From Synergistaceae bacterium (lineage in GTDB: Bacteria; Synergistota; Synergistia; Synergistales; Aminobacteriaceae): DNA of 37,435 nucleotides. The stretch spans positions 1 to 37,435 of the forward strand of contig JAHDKT010000048.1 of NCBI GenBank assembly GCA_018436725.1, read 5' to 3'. This document shows, in pieces, positions 31,809-37,435 of the stretch. The notes beneath the pieces were generated by a model. That model ran no database searches. It saw only the letters and a list, made by a program, of their open reading frames with translations, and was not told the DNA's origin. How positions within the stretch are numbered: position 1 is the stretch's first letter; every line of letters starts with the position of its first letter. Both the position numbers and the translations under genes were made by a program.

Positions 31809-32005
31809 AAATCACCATCAACGCCGAGTTCTGCAAGTCCTGCGGCCTCTGCGTCGACGTCTGTAAACGGGACGTACTGGCAGTCGGGCCGGCGACCAAT
31901 TCGAAAGGATACCGGGCTATCGTCGCGGCGCACCCCGAGCACTGCGTCGGCTGCTCGGTATGCGCAGTCATGTGTCCGGAGGGCGCCATCGCGCTCAAGA
32001 GATGA
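31805..32005 (+). CDS. Ferredoxin-type subunit of 2-oxoacid:ferredoxin oxidoreductase
   Basis: A 66-residue 2x[4Fe-4S] ferredoxin. CKSCGLCVDVC and CVGCSVCAVMCP carry eight cysteines in two standard C-x2-C-x2-C-x3-C sets. It is the delta (KorD/VorD-like) subunit that accepts electrons from the thiamine-diphosphate subunit and passes them to soluble ferredoxin. The GTG start at 31805 overlaps the stop of the P-loop gene by four bases, and a ribosome site GGAGGTG lies just before it. The alpha subunit gene follows after 51 bases. Confidence 0.93.
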   Translation: MKITINAEFCKSCGLCVDVCKRDVLAVGPATNSKGYRAIVAAHPEHCVGCSVCAVMCPEGAIALKR

Positions 32006-32056
32006 CGGGGGCGGAAACACGCGCTCCGCAATCCGCCACGCGAAAGGATTGAGACT

Positions 32057-33136
32057 ATGGAAAAGAAATTCCTGAAGGGAAACGAAGCCGTCGCGGAGGC
32101 TGCGATCCTCGCCGGATGCCGCTTCTTCGCAGGCTACCCGATCACGCCCCAGAACGAGATCCCGGAGTACATGGCGCGGCGGATGCCGCAGGTCGGCGGG
32201 GTCTTTCTGCAGGGGGAGAGCGAAGTCGCTTCCGTCTGTATGGTCTACGGCGCGGCGGCCATGGGAAAGCTGGCCATGACATCCTCCTCGGGGCCGGGGA
32301 TCAGCCTGAAGGCGGAGGGAATCTCCACGCTCGCGGGGGCGCAGCTGCCGGCCGTCGTCGTCAACGTGATGCGCGGAGGGCCCGGACTCGGCACCATCCA
32401 GGCCGCGCAGTCGGACTATCTCCACGCCACGAAGGCGATGGGGCACGGCGGATTCCGCGTGCTCGTCCTCGCGCCGAGCACGGTGCAGGAGGCGATCGAC
32501 CTCACCTACAAGGCCTTCGGCCTCGCCGTGAAGTACCAGAACCCCGCAGTCGTCCTGATGGACGGGTGGATCGGCTCGATGATGGAGCCGGTGACGCTCC
32601 CCGAGCCGAAAGAGCCTGTGCGCAACAAATATACGGGGTGGGGAACGCGCTGTTTCAACCCGCAGGGCGTCGGCGTCGTCGACGTGGTCTCCTCATGCCT
32701 GCTGGAGCCCGACCGCCAGGAGCTGCTGAACATCCGTTTCGGCGAGATGTACGACACCTGGGCGCGCAACGAAGTCATGGCCGAGGAGTACATGCTCGGC
32801 GACGCGGAGTACGTGATCGTCGCCTACGGCACGGCTGCCCGCGCGGCCCGCACCGCGATAGGCTCTCTGCGCGAAAAGGGCGTGAAGGCCGGGATGCTCC
32901 GCCCGATCACCCTCTACCCCTTTCCGTACGACGCGTTGAAGAGGCTGGACCGGAACCGCGTCCGCTTCCTTCTGGATACGGAGATGACCCTGCCGGTCCA
33001 GATGAAGGACGACATCCGCCTCGGCGTGGCCGACGCCATGCCGGTACATACTTGCGGCCGTTCGGGAGGCGTGGTGCTGACGAACGAGGACATCGAGGAC
33101 GCGCTGCTGCGGATCGTCGAAGAGGAGGGAAAGTAG
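32057..33136 (+). CDS. vorB: 2-oxoacid:ferredoxin oxidoreductase alpha subunit (VorB/KorA type)
   Basis: A 359-residue subunit with the pyrimidine-binding fold. GNEAVAEAAILAGCRFFAGY and PITPQNEIPEYM at the N-terminus are typical of proteins annotated as 3-methyl-2-oxobutanoate dehydrogenase VorB, with QGESEVASVCMVYGAAAMG and TSSSGPGISLKAEG following. The complex oxidatively decarboxylates a 2-oxoacid with CoA and ferredoxin, giving acyl-CoA, carbon dioxide and reduced ferredoxin. Branched-chain 2-oxoacids or 2-oxoglutarate are the likely substrates in an amino-acid fermenter; residues deciding this are not readable by eye. The start at ATG 32057 follows AAAGGAT. Confidence 0.92.
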   Translation: MEKKFLKGNEAVAEAAILAGCRFFAGYPITPQNEIPEYMARRMPQVGGVFLQGESEVASVCMVYGAAAMGKLAMTSSSGPGISLKAEGISTLAGAQLPAVVVNVMRGGPGLGTIQAAQSDYLHATKAMGHGGFRVLVLAPSTVQEAIDLTYKAFGLAVKYQNPAVVLMDGWIGSMMEPVTLPEPKEPVRNKYTGWGTRCFNPQGVGVVDVVSSCLLEPDRQELLNIRFGEMYDTWARNEVMAEEYMLGDAEYVIVAYGTAARAARTAIGSLREKGVKAGMLRPITLYPFPYDALKRLDRNRVRFLLDTEMTLPVQMKDDIRLGVADAMPVHTCGRSGGVVLTNEDIEDALLRIVEEEGK

Positions 33137-33137
33137 A

Positions 33138-33878
33138 ATGGACGCGCTCTATGAACGCCCGAAGTCGTTGACCAACAGGGCGACCGGCTACTGTCCCGGC
33201 TGTCTGCACGGCGTGGCCACCCGCCTGATCGCCGAGCTGATCGACGAGCTGGACGCGCGCGCCGACACCGTCGCGGTGCTTCCCGTCGGCTGCGGCACGC
33301 TGGGGATGTTCCACTTCAACACGGACGTCGTCGTCTCACCGCACGGACGGACTCCCGCCGTGGCCACGGGCGTGAAGCGCTCCTGCCCCGAAAAACTCGT
33401 CTTCTCCTACCAGGGGGACGGCGACCTCGCCGCCATCGGCCTCGCGGAGATCATGCACGCCGCGAACCGGGGGGAGAACTTCACCGTCATCTTCATCAAC
33501 AACGGCACCTACGGCATGACGGGCGGCCAGATGGCCCCGACGACGCTCGTCGGACAGAAGTCCACCACGACGCCGGAGGGGCGCGACCCCGCCGGGACGG
33601 GCTACCCGATGATGATGTGCGAGATCCTTTCGCAGCTCCGCGCGCCGCGCTACATCGCGCGCTTCTCGCTCGACTGCCCGGCGAACGTCATCCAGGCGAA
33701 AAAAGGGCTCCGGAAGTCCTTCGAGCTGCAGCGCGCGGGGAAGGGCTTCACCTTCGTCGAGCTGCTCTCGAACTGCCCGACGAACTGGGGGCTTTCGCCG
33801 CTGGAGTGTCTGGACTGGATGCGGGAGAACAGCATGAAGGCCTTCCCGCTGGGCGTCTTCAGGGACAGGGAGGACTGA
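33138..33878 (+). CDS. 2-oxoacid:ferredoxin oxidoreductase beta subunit (thiamine diphosphate-binding)
   Basis: A 246-residue subunit with the cofactor fold. TGYCPGCLHGVATRLIAE is the N-terminal signature, SYQGDGDLAAIGLAE begins the thiamine diphosphate motif and INNGTYGMTGGQMAPTT closes it. It starts at ATG 33138, one base after the alpha stop, with GAGGAGGG in the end of the alpha gene. It pairs with alpha to form the active site. Confidence 0.93.
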   Translation: MDALYERPKSLTNRATGYCPGCLHGVATRLIAELIDELDARADTVAVLPVGCGTLGMFHFNTDVVVSPHGRTPAVATGVKRSCPEKLVFSYQGDGDLAAIGLAEIMHAANRGENFTVIFINNGTYGMTGGQMAPTTLVGQKSTTTPEGRDPAGTGYPMMMCEILSQLRAPRYIARFSLDCPANVIQAKKGLRKSFELQRAGKGFTFVELLSNCPTNWGLSPLECLDWMRENSMKAFPLGVFRDRED

Positions 33879-33880
33879 TC

Positions 33881-34423
33881 ATGGAGAAGAAGATCACCAT
33901 CGCGGGCTTCGGGGGACAGGGAGTGATGGCCATCGGCCAGATGCTGGGGTACGCCTCCTGCAAGGCGGGCGGGAACGCGCTCTTCCTGCCGAAGTACGGC
34001 CCGGAGCAGCGCGGCGGCACCGCGAACTGCACCGTCACCCTGGCCGACACGGAAATCGGCGCTCCCGAATCCCGCTTTGTCGACACGCTTATCGCGCTGA
34101 ACCAGCCGTCGCTGGAACGCTTCCTCGCCTCCGTCCGTCCGGGGGGGCTCGTCCTGCTCAACAGCTCGCTCTGCCGCTGGAACGGCGGGCGGGATGACGT
34201 AAAACTCGCGGAGATTCCGGCCGACGACATCGCGCGCGAGATCGGCTCGCCGAAGGTGGCGAACATCGTCGTTATCGGCGCGTACATCGCGCTGAGCGGC
34301 GTCCTCACCGAACGGCGGATGCTCGACGCCATCGAGGAGAAGCTGGGGAAGCGCCCCGAACTGCTAGAAATGAACCGCCTCGCCTTGAAGCGCGGAGTGG
34401 AGTCGGCGACGCCGAGGACGTAG
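33881..34423 (+). CDS. 2-oxoacid:ferredoxin oxidoreductase gamma subunit
   Basis: A 180-residue subunit of the pyruvate/ketoisovalerate oxidoreductase catalytic domain family. GFGGQGVMAIGQMLGYA is the hallmark N-terminus, and YGPEQRGGTANCTVTLAD the second conserved block. It follows beta by two bases (TGA-TC-ATG); the frame is open upstream but that part overlaps beta. It completes the four-subunit complex with the ferredoxin, alpha and beta genes. A weak hairpin follows (GGACGT/ACGTCC near 34416-34432) without a T-run. Confidence 0.93.
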   Translation: MEKKITIAGFGGQGVMAIGQMLGYASCKAGGNALFLPKYGPEQRGGTANCTVTLADTEIGAPESRFVDTLIALNQPSLERFLASVRPGGLVLLNSSLCRWNGGRDDVKLAEIPADDIAREIGSPKVANIVVIGAYIALSGVLTERRMLDAIEEKLGKRPELLEMNRLALKRGVESATPRT

Positions 34424-34496
34424 GACGACGTCCGGCACAGCGGACGGGGTCGTGGTTCGCCGCGCAGGCTGGACGCTTTTTCGCGCAGCCATGCAG

Positions 34497-34502
34497 TATA
34501 AT
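34497..34502 (+). promoter_or_regulatory. Possible -10 of the ABC importer operon
   Basis: A perfect TATAAT stands about 150 bases before the binding-protein gene. I find no convincing -35 at 16-18 bases. The long leader after it is GC-rich; I recognise no riboswitch or iron box in it. Confidence 0.35.
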
Positions 34503-34654
34503 GTTGCTTTGCGGTTACACCCGCGCAACGCTTTTGTTACGTCTGCGCCGTACACTCTGCGGGAGCGTCGCCGGCCTCCGGTCGATGAACCCACCAGGGG
34601 CGAAGGCGGCGAAAACCCGCGAAACGCGGACCCACACGCAAGGAGGAGAACTGA

Positions 34655-35662
34655 ATGAATCTGAAACGAATCGTAGTCTGCGCGCTGGCGGCGGCCCTCG
34701 TCGCATCGGGCGTCTTCGGACCGGCCTGCGCGGCGGAGACGGCCCCGCTCAAGGGGCGGATGACCCTGTACACGTCCCAGCCCGAGCGCGACGTCACCAA
34801 ACTCATCGCGGCGTTCAACGAACGCCATCCGGACGTCGCGGTGGACGTCTTCCGCTCGGGAACCGAGGAGGTCGTCAGCAAGGTCCGCGCGGAGCACAAG
34901 GTACGGTCCGTGCTGGCGGACGTGCTGCTCGTGGCCGACAGCGTCACCTTCGAGAGCCTCAAGGAGGACGGAATGCTCCTCCCCTACGACTCCCCCGAGA
35001 CGAGGGGCATCCCCGAGGAGTATCTGGACAAAGACCGCACCTATGCGGGAACGAAGATCATCAGCACCGGCATCATCTACAACACCGGGAAAGTGAAAGA
35101 ACCTCCGGTCTCCTTCGCCGACCTGGCGAAAAGCGAGTACAAGGACGCCATCATCATGCCCAGCCCGCTCTACTCCGGCGCGGCTGCGTACAACCTCGGC
35201 GTGATGACCCGGACCGAAGGGCTCGGCTGGGAGTTCTACGAGGCGCTGAAGGCGAACAACGTCCGCGTCGAGAAGGGGAACGGCGCAATCCTCACCGCGG
35301 TGGTCGCGGGCGAGAAGGCCTGCGGACTCGTGGTCGACTTCATGACCGTCCGCTCGAAACGCGACGGCGCGCCTGTGGAGTTCGTCTACCCGCTCGAAGG
35401 ATCCCCGGCGGTCACCGAGCCGATCGGCATCCTGAAGACGACGGAAGTTCCCGAGCTGGCGAAGGCCTTCGTCGACTTCGTCCTCTCGGCCGAGGGGCAG
35501 AAGGTGGCGGCGGAGATGGGGTATACTCCAGTCAAGGACGGCGTCGAGGCCCCCGAAGGGCTGAAGTCGGTGGGCGAGATCAAGAGCATGGTCTACGACA
35601 TCGCCGTGCTGAAAGAGGCGCGAGAGGCCGAAAAGGCGCGATTCAGCGCGATGTTCCAGTAG
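34655..35662 (+). CDS. ABC importer periplasmic binding protein (Fe(III)/AfuA-type)
   Basis: A 335-residue solute-binding protein. A signal peptide covers about residues 1-27: basic NLKR, hydrophobic core VVCALAAALVASGVF, and an AC-A-A-E cleavage region. The mature part has MTLYTSQPERDVTKLIAAFNERHP, VDVFRSGTEEVVSK and ADVLLVADSVTFESL, the layout of the extracellular family binding Fe(III), and also found in 2-aminoethylphosphonate and thiamine systems. The metal-coordinating tyrosines cannot be confirmed by eye. It starts at ATG 34655 with AAGGAGGAG upstream and is followed by a two-domain permease and an ATPase gene, making a complete importer. Confidence 0.85.
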   Translation: MNLKRIVVCALAAALVASGVFGPACAAETAPLKGRMTLYTSQPERDVTKLIAAFNERHPDVAVDVFRSGTEEVVSKVRAEHKVRSVLADVLLVADSVTFESLKEDGMLLPYDSPETRGIPEEYLDKDRTYAGTKIISTGIIYNTGKVKEPPVSFADLAKSEYKDAIIMPSPLYSGAAAYNLGVMTRTEGLGWEFYEALKANNVRVEKGNGAILTAVVAGEKACGLVVDFMTVRSKRDGAPVEFVYPLEGSPAVTEPIGILKTTEVPELAKAFVDFVLSAEGQKVAAEMGYTPVKDGVEAPEGLKSVGEIKSMVYDIAVLKEAREAEKARFSAMFQ

Positions 35663-35677
35663 AAACCGGGGAGAACG

Positions 35678-37429
35678 GTGCGCGTACGGCACTTTGCACG
35701 AACTTTCGGAAGCCGCGCTCTGAAGGCAGCCTTCTACGGCGCGGTCTTCCTCTTTTTCATAGCGCCGCTGCTTCGCCTGCTGCTGATAAGCTTCGCCGGG
35801 GAGGCAGGGTACGACGCGTCGCACTACGTCCGCCTCCTCGCCGAGGAGCGGACGCGGCTGGCCATCAGGAACACGGCGATCATCGGGACGAGCGCCACGG
35901 CCTTCTCCGTGCTCTTCGGCGGGGGGTTCGCGTTCCTCGTCGCCTACGCGAACCTGAAGCGGCGGCGTCTCGCCGAGGTGCTGATCCTGCTCCCCTTCAT
36001 CATCCCCTCGTACATCATCACGCTCTCCTGGACGGGGCTGCTCTCGGGGAACGGCGCGATCAACACGTGGCTGACCTCCGCGGGGCTCCCCGCCGTCAAC
36101 CTCTACTCCATGGGCGGCATCATTTTCGTCCACGGCATGTGCGCGACGCCCATCGTCTACATGATCGTGAAGGCCATGCTGCGGCGCATCCCCGTCGACC
36201 TTGAATGGGCCTCGATGGCCGCGGGGTACACGCGACGCCAGACCATGCTCCGGATCAACCTCGCGCTCGCCGCGCCCGCCGTGGCGAGCGGCGCGATGCT
36301 CTCCTTCCTGGCCACCATCGACAACTTTTCCATCCCGGCCTTCCTCGGCATCTCCTCGGGCATACCGGTGCTGAGCACCTATATCTACGAGAAGGCGATC
36401 GGCTTCGGCCCCTCCTCCTTCTCCGACGCGGCGGTGCTCTCGGTGCTGCTCTCCCTCCTCGCCATCGGCGGCGCCCTCCTCGAAGGCTTCTTCGTCAAGC
36501 GGAGCCCCGGACTGGAGAGCGTCGGAGAGGACGCCTCGACACGCATCGAGCTGACGCCCAAGGTCCGCGCCGCAGTCGAGTGGTCGCTGCTGGGAGGTCT
36601 CTTCGCGTTCAACATCGTCCCGCTGCTCTTCATGGCGCTCAGCGCGATGCAGAAGCGGTACGGCCTGGGATACGCGGCGGACAACCTCACGATGGCGAAT
36701 TTCCGCGACCTGCTGACCAACGCGGGAGTGCTCCGCGCCGTGCGGAACAGCCTGCTGCTCGCCTCCGCGACGTGCGCCGTCTGCATCCTCGTCGGGACGG
36801 CGGCCGCCTACCTGAAGGTCCGCAAGAAGAGCGGCGCGGTGAAGGTGCTGGAGAAGAGCGCCTCCCTCGCGTACGCCATCCCCGGCATCGTGCTGGCCCT
36901 CTCGATGATCTTCCACTGGGTGGAGCCGATTCCGGGGGTGCGACCCCGCATCTACGGGACCATCGGCATTCTGGCGGTCGCCTACGTCACGCGCTACCTC
37001 GTGCTCCAGATCAAGGGGAGCGTGAACGCGATGCTCACCGTGGAACCCGCGCTCGAGGAGGCGGCCAGAGCCGGAGGAAGCGGCGCGTTCGCCGTCTGGC
37101 TGAAGATTCTCGTCCCGCTGCTGACCAAACCCGTGCTGGCGAGCGCGTTTCTCGTCTTCATCCCGGCGATGACGGAGCTGACGCTCTCCTCCATTCTTTC
37201 GGCGGCGGGGACGAAGACCATCGGACTGACCGTCTTCAACTTCCAGCAGGCGGGCGACTACAGCCTCGCGGCGGCGATGTCCGCCGTCGTCGTGCTTATC
37301 GTGCTGGGGGGCTACGGCGCCGCGCTGGCATACAAAAAACTTTTCGAGCGGCAAAAGGAGAAAAAGAATGAAACGACTGAAGCTGGAGCGCGTATCCCAC
37401 TGGTTCGGCCGGACGCGGGCGCTCGATGA
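35678..37429 (+). CDS. ABC importer permease, fused two-domain (FbpB/AfuB-type)
   Basis: A 583-residue permease with two consecutive six-helix halves, as in FbpB and AfuB. Half one spans about 15-275, with the cytoplasmic coupling loop around RRIPVDLEWASMAAGYTRRQ; half two spans about 305-560 with VEPALEEAARAGGSGAFAVW as its loop. Each contains the EAA-like region (E-x-A-x-x-A-G) that contacts the ATPase. The GTG start at 35678 follows GGGGAG. Its last about 20 codons overlap the start of the ATPase gene in another frame. The neighbouring binding protein suggests Fe(III) uptake. Confidence 0.9.
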   Translation: MRVRHFARTFGSRALKAAFYGAVFLFFIAPLLRLLLISFAGEAGYDASHYVRLLAEERTRLAIRNTAIIGTSATAFSVLFGGGFAFLVAYANLKRRRLAEVLILLPFIIPSYIITLSWTGLLSGNGAINTWLTSAGLPAVNLYSMGGIIFVHGMCATPIVYMIVKAMLRRIPVDLEWASMAAGYTRRQTMLRINLALAAPAVASGAMLSFLATIDNFSIPAFLGISSGIPVLSTYIYEKAIGFGPSSFSDAAVLSVLLSLLAIGGALLEGFFVKRSPGLESVGEDASTRIELTPKVRAAVEWSLLGGLFAFNIVPLLFMALSAMQKRYGLGYAADNLTMANFRDLLTNAGVLRAVRNSLLLASATCAVCILVGTAAAYLKVRKKSGAVKVLEKSASLAYAIPGIVLALSMIFHWVEPIPGVRPRIYGTIGILAVAYVTRYLVLQIKGSVNAMLTVEPALEEAARAGGSGAFAVWLKILVPLLTKPVLASAFLVFIPAMTELTLSSILSAAGTKTIGLTVFNFQQAGDYSLAAAMSAVVVLIVLGGYGAALAYKKLFERQKEKKNETTEAGARIPLVRPDAGAR

Positions 37430-37435
37430 CATACG
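37368..37435 (+). CDS. ABC importer ATPase, first 22 codons (runs off the window)
   Basis: Starts at ATG 37368, seven bases after AAGGAG, and reads MKRLKLERVSHWFGRTRALD, the usual first beta strands of an ABC ATP-binding subunit before the Walker A motif. It overlaps the permease gene by 62 bases in another frame, so translation may be coupled. The nucleotide-binding motifs lie beyond the window. Confidence 0.8.
   Translation, partial: MKRLKLERVSHWFGRTRALDDI

Noticed and set aside
34503..34654. A riboswitch or iron box before the ABC importer
   Set aside because: The leader is GC-rich with only small stems and shows no Fur-like palindrome or known riboswitch core.
34364..37432. A 1022-codon open frame on the minus strand
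   Set aside because: It is antisense to the ABC importer genes, which have strong motifs and ribosome sites; no recognisable domain on the minus strand.

Overview
The window is about 37 kb of mostly GC-rich bacterial DNA carrying the gene set of an anaerobic amino-acid and organic-acid fermenter. It has a selenocysteine-containing GrdA, a four-subunit 2-oxoacid:ferredoxin oxidoreductase, an EtfAB/acyl-CoA dehydrogenase module and V4R and HD-GYP signalling genes. This content, strong AAGGAGG ribosome binding sites and frequent GTG starts suggest a Synergistota-like anaerobe. That placement is inference, because no rRNA or other marker gene is present.

Layout. 1-3016 (minus): a molybdopterin oxidoreductase, an alpha/beta hydrolase and the start of an AspT/YidE-like transporter. 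3135-4276 (plus): a lower-GC island with a strong promoter, a tiny ORF containing a 14-bp hairpin, a coupled 258-aa protein consisting essentially of a TnpB/Fanzor-type RuvC nuclease core, and a structured 3' tail. 4277-5185 (plus): DHH phosphoesterase. 5268-10237 (minus): an acetoin-dehydrogenase-type cluster (acoA, acoB, acoX, acoC; no E3) and a Nudix hydrolase. 10522-21218 (minus): an operon of about 10.7 kb for uptake, CoA activation and beta-oxidation-like chemistry of an unidentified carboxylate, or butyrate-type synthesis in reverse. It encodes a small membrane protein, a sodium:solute symporter, an iron-sulfur flavoprotein, acyl-CoA ligase, a KASIII-like enzyme with altered catalytic residues, MaoC hydratase, thiolase, SDR, acyl-CoA dehydrogenase and EtfBA. 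A divergent TetR regulator (21568-22179) and a 23-bp near-perfect palindrome just past the operon's promoter point to local repression.

22324-28656 (minus) is a four-gene signalling operon: a Cache-PAS-PAS membrane sensor without a kinase domain, a V4R protein, a soluble hybrid histidine kinase with two receivers and an Hpt domain, and a receiver-HD-GYP protein. 28916-29392 is grdA, monocistronic, with an in-frame UGA read as selenocysteine. 29542-30812 holds a CheY-like regulator coupled to a CheX-like phosphatase. 31152-34423 (plus) is a 2-oxoacid:ferredoxin oxidoreductase operon led by a translationally coupled P-loop NTPase. 34655 to the end (plus) is an Fe(III)-type ABC importer whose ATPase runs off the window.

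Intrinsic terminators or strong hairpins separate most units, and two lie inside operons (after acoX and after the symporter gene), suggesting graded expression. The most unusual locus is the minimal RuvC gene at 3349-4125 with its hairpin-bearing leader ORF and folded tail.
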